Positions 1 to 9,285 of a stretch of 63,006 bases of DNA are shown piece by piece. The position numbers were made by a program, and so were the translations under genes. The first letter of the stretch is position 1. Each line of letters opens with the position of its first letter. Source of the stretch: a bacterium (lineage in GTDB: Bacteria > 4484-113); assembly GCA_021163765.1 (NCBI GenBank), contig JAGGTK010000037.1, positions 1 through 63,006 of the forward strand. Direction: 5' to 3'. The notes below the pieces were generated by a model. That model was not told the DNA's origin and searched no databases. It saw only the letters and a list, made by a program, of their open reading frames with translations.

Positions 1-882
1 GTCGTTGAATGCATAGTGCCCTTCAGGACCGGTCATAGTATGAAAAGCTGGCGGATTCCTATCGTCGTCTTCCCTGTCTCGATAGAGCAGGAATACATGA
101 GTCCTGGGGAGTGGGGTGCCTTCTTCGTCACGGACGGTCCCTATAACCCGACCGACATCGTAACCTCTCATCACAAAGTCATGCCGGGTAGTCTCGCCTG
201 CGTGGATTGCGACCTCTCCTACGTATGTTCGATAGCCGCGCTTGAAGCCTATCAGCCTGTAATCTCCAGCCGGAATCCTCGCGAACTCGTATTCGCCGTC
301 TGCGTTCGTTCGAGCCAGGAGAAAGAAGCGGTCATTGTTGAACGCGAGAACTTTCACACCTTCCAGCGGAGTGCCCTCCGTGTCGGTGACCGCTCCCACA
401 AGGGTGCCATAGTCCGAGTACTCAGATACCGTGCGGGCGCCAGATGGCGACAGCGCCATATTCAGCGGGAGAGCATCGTCGTAACTCACGTCAAACGACG
501 CTACCTCGATGCCCTCAACTCCGATTACCAGGCTATGGTTACCGCTGGCAACGCCACTGGCCAGAAATTCGCCACTGTCGTCAGTGGACGAGACCACGTT
601 CCCCGTGCTGTCGAGATAGACCTCCAGGTCAGGAATAGGTGTGCCGACGTAATCGGCAACAACCCCTCCTATTTCACCTGCACTCTTGGCAACTTGAGGT
701 GGCTCTACATCTACCGCCTCAAGCGTATCATCTCCTTCTACTGGCGGAGAGTTGTTCTGGTCGCCACCGGTAGTAAGCAGCGGTGTGAAACCGGACGGTC
801 CTGACGCTCCGCCGCCACCACAGGCTGCTAAAAGGAGAAAAACTGCTGCCAATCCTAAAACAGCAATTAAGAGCTTTCTCAC
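1..882 (-). CDS. Lipoprotein with carboxypeptidase-regulatory-like repeats, truncated by window edge
   Basis: Reading the minus strand from GTG at 882 gives VRKLLIAVLGLAAVFLLLAACGGGG... (lipobox) then repeats such as GTLVGAVTDTEGTPLEGVKVLAFNNDRFFLLARTNADGEYEFARIPAGDYRLIGFKRGY. Open to base 1. Missing from the ORF track because of the GTG start and open end. Confidence 0.8.
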   Translation of the reverse strand, partial: MRKLLIAVLGLAAVFLLLAACGGGGASGPSGFTPLLTTGGDQNNSPPVEGDDTLEAVDVEPPQVAKSAGEIGGVVADYVGTPIPDLEVYLDSTGNVVSSTDDSGEFLASGVASGNHSLVIGVEGIEVASFDVSYDDALPLNMALSPSGARTVSEYSDYGTLVGAVTDTEGTPLEGVKVLAFNNDRFFLLARTNADGEYEFARIPAGDYRLIGFKRGYRTYVGEVAIHAGETTRHDFVMRGYDVGRVIGTVRDEEGTPLPRTHVFLLYRDREDDDRNPPAFHTMTGPEGHYAFND

Positions 883-1146
883 AGTAACCTACCCCCTTTT
901 CGAAGTGCTTTCATCAGCAGTAGGATAAAAACATTATACCGTTTATGCATCTCATTCGGTAGTTCCAGTTAATAGTCATACCAGCTATACCAGTTGCACT
1001 TCGAGTATCACGAAACGAGGATGTTACGTAAGCGATGTTGTGCGATGCGCCAGAAGCCCGATTAGCACCACTAACAGCGAGCCGCCGGACTCTGCTATTC
1101 GCTGGCAGGGACACCTGGGTCTAGCGATAACTACACAGAAGAACGC

Positions 1147-1881
1147 TCAGATTGAACCAGTTATAACGATCCGGTCTTCCCCGACTATAATGTGCGTGAT
1201 TACCACCTTGAGTTCACGCCCCAGCATCCCTTCGCAACGCTTGAATTCCTTGCGCCGCTTCTCGTTGAATTCGCCCAAGTCGAAAATCGGATTCAGCTCG
1301 GCTTCCAGTTTTTTCTTCAGCCCTGCTGGAAATCCCAAACCGGCCATGCGGACACGGCTTATCCGGTAGTATATCTTGCTTCCCCCCTCATAGCTTAAGT
1401 AGCCATACACTTCAAAGGGCAAAGATAACGGGCCCCACCTATACCGGCCGCGCATAATCACCTGCCCTTTTTCGGTGATAACCTCGGGCTCATCGATCAG
1501 CTCACTCTTAATTTCCAGCGCTTGCGAAAGGTCATCTGGCAGGAAGGTGAAGCGAATCGCTATGTCTCCGATGCTGCGGATGCAGTCCTCAACCTTGCCC
1601 AGCAGCACCTTCTCCGGTCTGATACGCACATCCTTCACAACGAAGCGGGCTTCCTCAATGCGCACCGGCTTGACGTACAATCCTTCAAGCCTGAAGTCTA
1701 TTGCCGCGATCTTGCCCTTCACCAGAAGCGAGCCCTTGTTTATGTGCGATTCGACCTCAACCGCCTGAACCCTCTCCCCCAACTCATCTTTCAGGGCATT
1801 TTCCAGCCGGGAGTCAACGTCGCCTCCAAGCCCTATGACTTGAGATAGCGCTATAATAATGACGAGTATTACGTTGCTCAT
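1147..1881 (-). CDS. LmeA/DUF2993-like phospholipid-binding family protein
   Basis: 244 aa, N-terminal signal-like helix; VDSRLENALKDELGERVQAVEVESHINKGSLLVKGKIAAIDFRLEGLYVKPVRIEEARF resembles DUF2993. Confidence 0.6.
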   Translation of the reverse strand: MSNVILVIIIALSQVIGLGGDVDSRLENALKDELGERVQAVEVESHINKGSLLVKGKIAAIDFRLEGLYVKPVRIEEARFVVKDVRIRPEKVLLGKVEDCIRSIGDIAIRFTFLPDDLSQALEIKSELIDEPEVITEKGQVIMRGRYRWGPLSLPFEVYGYLSYEGGSKIYYRISRVRMAGLGFPAGLKKKLEAELNPIFDLGEFNEKRRKEFKRCEGMLGRELKVVITHIIVGEDRIVITGSI

Positions 1882-2023
1882 CGCATTACCATTCTAACAG
1901 GTATACGACGCATATCTGTATGATGCAGATTCAAACCCGCAAGTTCACCTCGACCCCGTTTTACGCGTGCCCTCGCGCCGTAACGGCGTAAATGCTAAGA
2001 TTAGTAGCCAACAGAGGGGGCTT

Positions 2024-2818
2024 ATGAACGTTAGCAGATTCTTCAAGGTGGATTTCGACGAACAGTCGCGCCAGCTGACCATCACCATCGACAAGGAAGA
2101 CGACAAGTACAACTCTTTCGGTCCCGCCCTGGTTATGGCACTCGCGGAGCTGCTGGAGCATTACGAGCAGAATCGCGAGATCAGAGCGCTAATACTGACC
2201 GCAGCCGGCCGGAAGGTGTTCTCAACCGGCGCGGACATCCACGGGCAGTTCCCGCACCTGGATTCCTCCGCCGCACGGGATTTCTCCGCACTGGGTCAGC
2301 GCGTTTTCACAATGCTTGAGGATGCGCCGTATATCACGCTGGCAGCGATTAACGGATTCGCGCTCGGCGGCGGCCTGGAAATCTCGCTTGCGTGCAACTT
2401 CCGCGTTGCGAGCACTAACGCGCGTCTTGGCCTGCCCGAAATCAATCTGGGCGTGATGCCAGGATGGGGAGGCACTCAGCGCCTCCAGCGGGTCATCGGC
2501 CAGGAGCGAGCACTCCGGATGATCCTCTCCGGCGAGCCCATCAGCGCAAAAACGGCGCTTGAATGGGGCCTCGTCTCTGCCGTATTCGAGCCCGATGAGC
2601 TTATGGACGGCGCCCGTAAGTTCCTCTCAGCGTTCGAGGGGAAAAGCGGTGACGCGCTCCGCATCGCCAAACGTGCTGTGGTCCAGGGCGGACGCCTGCC
2701 ACTGCTTGATGCCTTGCGGCTGGAGAGCGAGATCTTCGGCTTGTTATGGAACAGCCCTGACCGCGATGAGGGCGTAAAGGCCTTTCTTGAAAAGCGCAAG
2801 CCGAAGTTCACCACATAG
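2024..2818 (+). CDS. Enoyl-CoA hydratase/isomerase family protein
   Basis: Crotonase signatures (FSTGADI, NGFALGGGLEISLACNFRVAS, LGLPEINLGVMPGWGGTQRL). ATG at 2024 preceded by GAGGGGG. Confidence 0.9.
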   Translation: MNVSRFFKVDFDEQSRQLTITIDKEDDKYNSFGPALVMALAELLEHYEQNREIRALILTAAGRKVFSTGADIHGQFPHLDSSAARDFSALGQRVFTMLEDAPYITLAAINGFALGGGLEISLACNFRVASTNARLGLPEINLGVMPGWGGTQRLQRVIGQERALRMILSGEPISAKTALEWGLVSAVFEPDELMDGARKFLSAFEGKSGDALRIAKRAVVQGGRLPLLDALRLESEIFGLLWNSPDRDEGVKAFLEKRKPKFTT

Positions 2819-2826
2819 GGAACGAA

Positions 2827-3801
2827 ATGCCGTCATACTTCTTCACAAGCCAGGATGACCTTCTCCTCCGCGAGGAGGCCGAGAAGACCTCACGCAGTGC
2901 CGACCTTGAGGTTTTCTACGGTCACGACTTGAACCTGGCGGATTTCGAGCACCGCCTGACCACTGCCAGTCTTTTCTCCAAGACGCGCGCCGTGTGGCTC
3001 AAGGACGTGGCGCTTCTTCCGAGGGGAAAACGCACCGTCTCACGACTGAAAAACCTGTGCGCTCGCATCCCTCAGGAAACCGCGCTCGTACTCTCCCAGA
3101 ACACCTATTTCGGCGGCGATTACAGGAAGGCGTCAGAGTTTCGTTCCAGCGCACTGCGAAAGCATCTCGAAAAGGCCGCGGATGTTACAAAAGAAATAGC
3201 GCTCAAGGGAAGGGCGCTTCGGGAATGGGCGGTAAGCCGGGCTTTGAAGCGTTACGGCCTGAAGTTGAACCCATCGCAGGCCGACAGGCTCGCGGAAGCC
3301 TGCCTTCAACTGCCATCAATGATGGATAGCGAACTTATGAAGCTCTCGCTCCTCAGGCCCGAAAACGTTGAAGTGCCGGTGCGTGAGGAAGTATTCAGCT
3401 TCGTCCTGACCCGCACGCTGGGCCAGGGCATCCGGGAACTGGTGGATACTGCGCTGGCACGCGACAAGAAGGCGTTCTCAATCGCGCAGGACGTGTTTCG
3501 CCGCCAGGAAACAGGTGGCAGGCTGTTCTCCGACCTCTACCGGGGCTTCCAGCGGCTGCTGGCAATTCGCACCGACCCCCAGCACCGTTCTCGCCCTGAG
3601 TTCAAAGGGATGCACCGTTTCGTGCAGCAAAAGCTCACCACGGCAGCCGCACGCTGGAGCGCACCCGCCATCATCAGGGCGCTTACGCTGATAACGGATG
3701 CCGAATTCCGCCAGCGCACTAACCGGATTCTGGGCCATTCGTCGCAGCAGGCGGAACGGAACCTGGTGTTGCTGTTGCTGAAGCAGCTCGCTGCATTGTG
3801 A
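2827..3801 (+). CDS. holA: DNA polymerase III subunit delta
   Basis: 324 aa; HolA-like layout (YFFTSQDDLLLREEAEK..., LLRPENVEVPVREEVFSFV...). Confidence 0.75.
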   Translation: MPSYFFTSQDDLLLREEAEKTSRSADLEVFYGHDLNLADFEHRLTTASLFSKTRAVWLKDVALLPRGKRTVSRLKNLCARIPQETALVLSQNTYFGGDYRKASEFRSSALRKHLEKAADVTKEIALKGRALREWAVSRALKRYGLKLNPSQADRLAEACLQLPSMMDSELMKLSLLRPENVEVPVREEVFSFVLTRTLGQGIRELVDTALARDKKAFSIAQDVFRRQETGGRLFSDLYRGFQRLLAIRTDPQHRSRPEFKGMHRFVQQKLTTAAARWSAPAIIRALTLITDAEFRQRTNRILGHSSQQAERNLVLLLLKQLAAL

Positions 3802-3831
3802 TACTCTGCGGTAGAATCGTTGTGAGGTGAA

Positions 3832-4710
3832 ATGATGCACTTTATCCGGTTCTCTATTCTCCTGGTGATTGCAGCAATCCTGCTAATAGCCTGTCGGCAG
3901 ACTTCGGCAGAGAAGAAGGTTTACACCCCCGCCGGGGACATTGCTGAGGGAAATCCGGTGATGGTTGCCGAGGGTACATCATCAGCCACGGACGCGGGAG
4001 GTTCCGAGCTTCCGGAAACGGAACAGGCAGACGTGCCCCAAGATGGTGAAGCGACCGACGAGCTGCCGGTGGAAGAGCAGGAAACTGAGGAATCCGCGCA
4101 ACCGGAGACCGAGCAGCCCGATGATTCATCGGAGGATGAGGCTGTGGAAGGAGAAACCCAGGATACTGAAAAGGAAATCGAGAAGATACCTGCGCCACAG
4201 TTGCCATCACGGATGAGCCATGTCGTCAAGGCTATCTTTGAAACAAACAAGGGGAGTTTCATCATTGCCATCTATCCTGAGATTGCACCCCTATCCGCTC
4301 CCCACTTCATTATGCTCATCCGGGAGGGCTTCTATGACGGCATAGTAATTCACCGTTACGAGTCCGGCTTTGTGGTTCAAATGGGTAAGGTCTTTGACGA
4401 AAACGGAACTCCGCTATACCCCGACGACCCAAAGAAGGCGCAGCTTGCGCAGATAACTATTCCAGATGAGCCCTGCCTCTCCGAAAACACAGCTACGACC
4501 ATTTCCTTCGCCAAGCCGGACGCCCCGGACTCGGCATCCTGCCAGTTCTTCATCAACCTGGGGGACAACCGCAGGCTGGACGATTTGAACTACGGCTTCA
4601 CGGTAATGGCCCAGGTTGTGCACGGTATGGATGTCGTGCGCAGCCTGAGAGTGGGTGACGAAATCGGTAACGCCCAGATAATTGAGCAAGGCATGGATCC
4701 CGGCCTGTGA
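3832..4710 (+). CDS. Cyclophilin-type peptidyl-prolyl isomerase lipoprotein with acidic linker
   Basis: Lipobox LLIAC; Glu/Asp-rich linker; cyclophilin core (ETNKGSFIIAIYPEIAPLSAPHFIMLIREGFYDGIVIHRYESGFVVQMG). Confidence 0.9.
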   Translation: MMHFIRFSILLVIAAILLIACRQTSAEKKVYTPAGDIAEGNPVMVAEGTSSATDAGGSELPETEQADVPQDGEATDELPVEEQETEESAQPETEQPDDSSEDEAVEGETQDTEKEIEKIPAPQLPSRMSHVVKAIFETNKGSFIIAIYPEIAPLSAPHFIMLIREGFYDGIVIHRYESGFVVQMGKVFDENGTPLYPDDPKKAQLAQITIPDEPCLSENTATTISFAKPDAPDSASCQFFINLGDNRRLDDLNYGFTVMAQVVHGMDVVRSLRVGDEIGNAQIIEQGMDPGL

Positions 4711-5804
4711 GTAACAAGACACTCAGCGAGCTTGAGATCCTGGAGTTCTTCCGTAAAGAGCTTGGCCTGACGCATCCGCATCCGATGAACCTGGCGGGCA
4801 ACACAGACGACGCTGCGGTTATGCCGCTTCTGCCAAAGGACTTCTCAACTTATGCCACCGGCAAGAGGACTAGACTCGGAGACCGTGCCGATTCTCTCGT
4901 CTTTACCCAGGATGCGATGATAGAGAACATCCACTTCCGCCTGGACTACAGCACGCCTGAGCAAATAGTCGCCAAGTGCATGACGGTTAACGTGTCCGAT
5001 CTGGCTGCGATGGGAGCGTCGCCACTGGGCGCACTCGTTCACGTAGGGCTACCGAAGCCCTATGCCGTTAGAGAATTCCTGGCAAGCCTGACCAGGGGCT
5101 TGCGGCGGTCGATGCAACGGTACAGCTTCACGGTATTCGGGGGCGACCTTACTGCGGCCCGTGATTTCACCATATCCGCAGCCCTGATCGGTCGGATCGA
5201 CCATCGCAGGATGATGCTCCGCAGCGGGGCAAAGGCCGGCGATGTGCTGTGCATTTCTGGAACGTTGGGATTGGCGTCTCTCGGGCTGAAGCTCCTGGAA
5301 GCCCGTAGAAAAGGAAGAATCAGCGTTGCGGAACTCAGGCGATTCCCCCGCTCAACTGAAAAACTTCTTGCGCCTCGCGCACGCCTTGCTCTGGGACGAA
5401 AGATGGCTGAAGCGGGGCTTGTTACAAGCTGCATTGACCTGTCAGACTCACTGGCGCGCTCACTCAGGCTGCTGGCAGAGCAATCGCACGTTGGCTTCAG
5501 CATAGAGCTTTCATCCAGGCTCCTGCATCGCGAAGTCCGGAAATACTACGGACACCTCGATTCCCGCAGGCTGGCAGACATCACGTTTTCAGCCGAAGAG
5601 GATTTCGAGTTGCTCTTCACGATAGGCGCTTCATATGCAGAAAAGGCGCATCGCCTTCTGCCGCGGGGAGTAATCCCCATCGGCACTGCCTTGGCCCACG
5701 AGAACGGCATCCTCGCCTTCCACCGCGGCAAGCGTATCGCCTTCAAGAATGGCGGCTTCGAGCACTTCAGCAAGCGTCACCGCCGCTATGGGGACTGCCG
5801 GTAG
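4707..5804 (+). CDS. thiL: Thiamine-monophosphate kinase
   Basis: TDDAAV, AKCMTVNVSDLAAMGASPLGALVHVGLP, FGGDLTAA motifs; GTG start overlaps upstream stop (GTGA). Confidence 0.9.
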   Translation: MSNKTLSELEILEFFRKELGLTHPHPMNLAGNTDDAAVMPLLPKDFSTYATGKRTRLGDRADSLVFTQDAMIENIHFRLDYSTPEQIVAKCMTVNVSDLAAMGASPLGALVHVGLPKPYAVREFLASLTRGLRRSMQRYSFTVFGGDLTAARDFTISAALIGRIDHRRMMLRSGAKAGDVLCISGTLGLASLGLKLLEARRKGRISVAELRRFPRSTEKLLAPRARLALGRKMAEAGLVTSCIDLSDSLARSLRLLAEQSHVGFSIELSSRLLHREVRKYYGHLDSRRLADITFSAEEDFELLFTIGASYAEKAHRLLPRGVIPIGTALAHENGILAFHRGKRIAFKNGGFEHFSKRHRRYGDCR

Positions 5805-5815
5805 CCCTGCTTGCC

Positions 5816-6427
5816 CTAGTCCATCCCCTTCTGGACCGCGTCCAGGGCTGACTTATACGCGCCATCAAACTCCGTGTTCATTTCCTTCAGCCATTCCCCG
5901 TACTTGCTTCGCTCCAGTTCGTCCTTTCCGGCAAGGTTGATCAGCACGTTCAGCTCCCCGCCGCGGAAGGCCGTTTGCAGGAAATGCACCGCTACGCCGA
6001 CATCGGATATGGCGTTCTTATTCCCGATTGGAGCCAGCCTGGCGGCGGCTTTCAGCGCTGCAAGCGCTGCAACCATCGTCCGCTGTGGAACCGCGATGGC
6101 TTCAGCTTCGGCTTCTTTCATACCGGCTTCCTGCTCCGGTGTCATCTCTTTGAGCTTGAAAAACTCAAACAGGCGCATGAATGCGTCCGTGTCCTCATCA
6201 ATCAAGGACAGAAACTGTCCTCGAAGCTCATCGGCCTGCTTCAGGATGCCTTCCACTTCTTCGCGCACATCGGCGTACCTCTTCTTCCCGATGGTCAGGT
6301 TGCATACCATCATCACCAGAGAACAGCCTGTCGCTCCCGCGACTCCCGCCGCGCTTCCCCCGCCCGGTGCCGGTTTTTTAGAAGATATCTCATCAAGCAA
6401 TTCGATAAAACCCAGATTTCTGAGCAC
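5816..6427 (-). CDS. Cyclodeaminase/cyclohydrolase family protein (FTCD/FchA-like)
   Basis: LDEISSKKPAPGGGSAAGVAGATGCSLVMMVCNLTIGKKRY; next to hutI. Confidence 0.85.
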   Translation of the reverse strand: MLRNLGFIELLDEISSKKPAPGGGSAAGVAGATGCSLVMMVCNLTIGKKRYADVREEVEGILKQADELRGQFLSLIDEDTDAFMRLFEFFKLKEMTPEQEAGMKEAEAEAIAVPQRTMVAALAALKAAARLAPIGNKNAISDVGVAVHFLQTAFRGGELNVLINLAGKDELERSKYGEWLKEMNTEFDGAYKSALDAVQKGMD

Positions 6428-6463
6428 GGTTCCCTCCTGAATATTGAATAATTCGCCCCCGGC

Positions 6464-7762
6464 TCACTCCAGCATAGCTTCGCCCGCAAGAGTGTCCGTC
6501 AGACAGCCACGTCGCTTCAAGAAGCGCCCACGGGCGATTACCGTATCGACGTTATCAGCTCCGATATAGTAACCCAGTTCCCTGTAGTCACCGGTGTCCA
6601 GAACCACTATGTCAGCATCCATTCCGGGGGCAAGAGACCCCTTGGTATATCCTCGGCCGACGGCGAACGCTGCATTCTTGATGTGTGCGTTTATCGCCTC
6701 GTCGCATGCCATACCCATCCGCAGGCCGGCCAGCGTAAGCACAAACGATGGGTCAAACACCAGGCTGCTTCCCGGATTCAGGTCTGTCGCCAGAGCCACA
6801 GCCGCGCCCGCGTCAATAAGCTCGCGCACCGGAGCGTTGAGGGCCGTCTGTGTGAAGAACATCGTTGCTGGTAAAAGCACGGCGATAGTTCCCGACTCTG
6901 CGAGCTTCTTAATGCTCTCGCTGCCCATACCCGCGAGATGGTCCACCGATGTTGCGCCAAGCTCCACTCCAAGCGCGCTGGTGCCGTCATCGCCGAACTC
7001 GTCCGCGTGCAGCTTGAGCAGAAAGCCCTGCTCCTTTGCCGCCAGGAGTATCCTCCTGCCCTCTTCCCTGGTCAGCGCGAGGGGGTCCACAAACACGTCG
7101 CAGAACTCAGCGAGCTTTTCCCGGCGAATCACCGCAAGCGTCTGTATCACTTCGTCTATGTACTTCTCGCGGCGGTCCGCAAATTCAGGCGGTATCAGGT
7201 GCCCGCCAAGGTATGTCGGCACAATCGTGCCCGCGAACTCGCTTTGCAGCCTGGCGAACGCACGAAGGGTGCGCAGCTCGCCCTCCTTCGTCAGCGCATA
7301 GCCGCTCTTGGCTTCAACCGTGGTAACTCCGTGGTCTGCCAGCATCCGAAGGTGCCTGCGGCCGTTTTCGAGCAGCTCATCCTCGGTCGCGTCAAGCGTT
7401 TTCTGGCGCGTGTATGCGATGCCTCCGTCGGCCTCGGCGATCTCGTGGTAAGTCGCGCCTTTGCAGCGCGCAAAGAACTCGTGAGCACGCGAGCCTGCCC
7501 ACAGGAGGTGGTTGTGGCAGTCCACAAATCCGGGCATGATAACTCGTGCGCCTGCGTCATACTCGACACACCTGCCGTTCATAAGGGACTTCTCAGGCGG
7601 ATGCTGCGACAGGTAGTTTATCTTGCCCGATTCAGTATCGATGCCTACGAAACCGCCGAATATGATATTCAGGTCGCACAGGGCTTCCTGGCGCTTGGGA
7701 GCGTGATACGGCTCGCGTAGCGTGAGAATCGGTCCCCGGGTCCGAAGAAGAAACTTGATCAC
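6464..7762 (-). CDS. hutI: Imidazolonepropionase
   Basis: MPGFVDCHNHLLWAGSRAHEF, KLHADEFGDDGTSALGVELGATSVDHLAGM, ALATDLNPGSS. Confidence 0.92.
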   Translation of the reverse strand: MIKFLLRTRGPILTLREPYHAPKRQEALCDLNIIFGGFVGIDTESGKINYLSQHPPEKSLMNGRCVEYDAGARVIMPGFVDCHNHLLWAGSRAHEFFARCKGATYHEIAEADGGIAYTRQKTLDATEDELLENGRRHLRMLADHGVTTVEAKSGYALTKEGELRTLRAFARLQSEFAGTIVPTYLGGHLIPPEFADRREKYIDEVIQTLAVIRREKLAEFCDVFVDPLALTREEGRRILLAAKEQGFLLKLHADEFGDDGTSALGVELGATSVDHLAGMGSESIKKLAESGTIAVLLPATMFFTQTALNAPVRELIDAGAAVALATDLNPGSSLVFDPSFVLTLAGLRMGMACDEAINAHIKNAAFAVGRGYTKGSLAPGMDADIVVLDTGDYRELGYYIGADNVDTVIARGRFLKRRGCLTDTLAGEAMLE

Positions 7763-7792
7763 GGACGCTATTTTAGCAAATCCGCGCTCGCG

Positions 7793-7975
7793 TCAATCCT
7801 CACCGCAGGCTTCAAATGCCTTACAGCCAAATGACTCGTCAATTGTGCGGTGCTCGTAGTCACTCTCCGGGTTCAGGCACTCGCCCATTTTGGCGCCGCC
7901 CTCAATCTCCGCGCCGTCCTGCGCCCCCGGCGCGAAATACCGGCAATTTCGGCATATCTCACTCTTGGATTCCAT
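7793..7975 (-). CDS. Small Cys-rich protein (putative metal-binding)
   Basis: 60 aa ORF with CRNCRYF...GECLNPES...CKAF spacing just upstream of hutI. Confidence 0.5.
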   Translation of the reverse strand: MESKSEICRNCRYFAPGAQDGAEIEGGAKMGECLNPESDYEHRTIDESFGCKAFEACGED

Positions 7976-8031
7976 ACCGCCCCCCCGAACAGGTCTTGCA
8001 AATTATGATAGCACAGAAGCATAGCCACAGA

Positions 8032-8104
8032 CTACCCAAACTCGATCCCCTGCACGAGGGGCAGGTCGGTGCCCCAGTTCACGGTGTTCGTCTGCCGGCG
8101 CATA
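8032..8104 (-). pseudogene. ALDH 3'-end remnant copy C
   Basis: Minus strand encodes [23 protein letters not shown], matching the intact ALDH C-terminus. Confidence 0.85.
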
Positions 8105-8142
8105 AGCAACTTCCTCCCAGACTCAGCAGCAAGGCTGGACAG

Positions 8143-8388
8143 CTACTTCAACGCTCTAAGAAACTCATCATGAGCAATACCAGCCTGACGCAGTATTCCC
8201 TGCAAGGTGCCTGACTTGACCTCCCGATGCAGCGGCACTACGCAACCCCGTTCGCCTTCAGGAGTTGCTCTCTTAAGGATGACATGGCTACCACGCTGAC
8301 GCACTTGCGCGAAGCCAAGCCGCTCTAAAATCAGTATCACCTTCTTGCCTGCGAGCTTCGGAAGCTCAGGCACGAACAGAGACCTCAA
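8143..8388 (-). CDS. hicA: HicA family toxin
   Basis: LPKLAGKKVILILERLGFAQVRQRGSHVILKR...VVPLHREVKSGTLQGILRQAGI. Confidence 0.9.
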   Translation of the reverse strand: MRSLFVPELPKLAGKKVILILERLGFAQVRQRGSHVILKRATPEGERGCVVPLHREVKSGTLQGILRQAGIAHDEFLRALK

Positions 8389-8584
8389 AAGTCGTCAGCT
8401 GGGGCTTCTCACCGCCCGCAGAAGGGAACTCCTCCAGATAAAGCTCTGTAGCTTCTTTCAGATTCGCAAGAGCCTCCTCCTGTGTATAGCCCTGGCTGAC
8501 CGTGCCAATCTCCGGGCACTGAGCCACATACATATCCTCTTCCTTCCACAGAACCGCTGTGAGTTGTCTCGTTTGCGCCATCAA
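8366..8584 (-). CDS. hicB: HicB family antitoxin
   Basis: LTAVLWKEEDMYVAQCPEIGTVSQGYTQEEALANLKEATELYLEEFP; overlaps hicA by 23 bp. Confidence 0.9.
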   Translation of the reverse strand: MMAQTRQLTAVLWKEEDMYVAQCPEIGTVSQGYTQEEALANLKEATELYLEEFPSAGGEKPQLTTFEVSVRA

Positions 8585-8620
8585 CTATCATTATACCTCA
8601 GCAACTCGCCCGTTCATGCC

Positions 8621-8727
8621 CTACCCAAACTCGATCCCCTGCGCGAGCGGCAGGTCGGTAGACCAATTGACGGTATTCGTCTGCCGGCGCATATAGGCTT
8701 TCCAGGCGTCAGAGCCGCTCTCGCCCC
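8621..8727 (-). pseudogene. ALDH 3'-end remnant copy B
   Basis: Minus strand encodes [31 protein letters not shown], same as intact ALDH C-terminus with mostly synonymous DNA changes. Confidence 0.9.
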
Positions 8728-8783
8728 TTTCATTTTACAGCCATAGGTTATAATAAACTGACTGCCGAACATCGGAGAATCTT

Positions 8784-9056
8784 ATGAACGGTAGATACAT
8801 TTTAAGTGAATACGTTGAGGAAGCAATGGCTTCAGCCTCCTACGATAAGCTGGAAGATGGCACGTTCTCAGGGCGCATCGCGCAGTGTCCGGGAGTCGTC
8901 GCCTTCGAGAAAAGCCTCCGGCAATGTGAAGAGGAACTCCGCTCCACTCTTGAAGAGTGGATTCTCCTCGGACTTCAAATGGGGCATAAGCTTCCCGTAA
9001 TCGCAGGAATAGACCTCAACGCGGAGCCAACTCGTGAGCCAGTGGACGCCCTGTAA
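8784..9056 (+). CDS. hicB: HicB family antitoxin (different subfamily from 8366-8584)
   Basis: ASASYDKLEDGTFSGRIAQCPGVVAFEKSLRQCEEELRSTLEEWILLGLQMGHKLPVI. Confidence 0.8.
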   Translation: MNGRYILSEYVEEAMASASYDKLEDGTFSGRIAQCPGVVAFEKSLRQCEEELRSTLEEWILLGLQMGHKLPVIAGIDLNAEPTREPVDAL

Positions 9057-9267
9057 GAGAAGAGACTTCATCCAGAAGCTGAGGAAACTAGAGTTTGATG
9101 GGCCCTTTTCAGGAAAGCGCCATCAATTTATGGTTTATGAAAACCATCGCCTTGCGATACCGAACGTTGCGGAGTACTCGGTACCGCAGTTGAGAATGCT
9201 ATTGAAGGAAGTCGAGATAATACTAGAAAGAAAGATTCCTCTTGAAAAATGGGTAGAGCTTTCTTAG
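9034..9267 (+). CDS. hicA: HicA family toxin
   Basis: KRRDFIQKLRKLEFDGPFSGKRHQFMVYENHRLAIPNVAEYSVPQLRMLLKEVEI; overlaps upstream hicB. Confidence 0.8.
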   Translation: MSQWTPCKRRDFIQKLRKLEFDGPFSGKRHQFMVYENHRLAIPNVAEYSVPQLRMLLKEVEIILERKIPLEKWVELS

Positions 9268-9285
9268 AAACGTTAGCAGGATTCC

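Noticed and set aside
16-804. 262-aa plus-strand ORF at the left edge
   Set aside because: Lies antisense to a lipoprotein with repeated regulatory-like domains (1-882 minus), which is the convincing coding frame.
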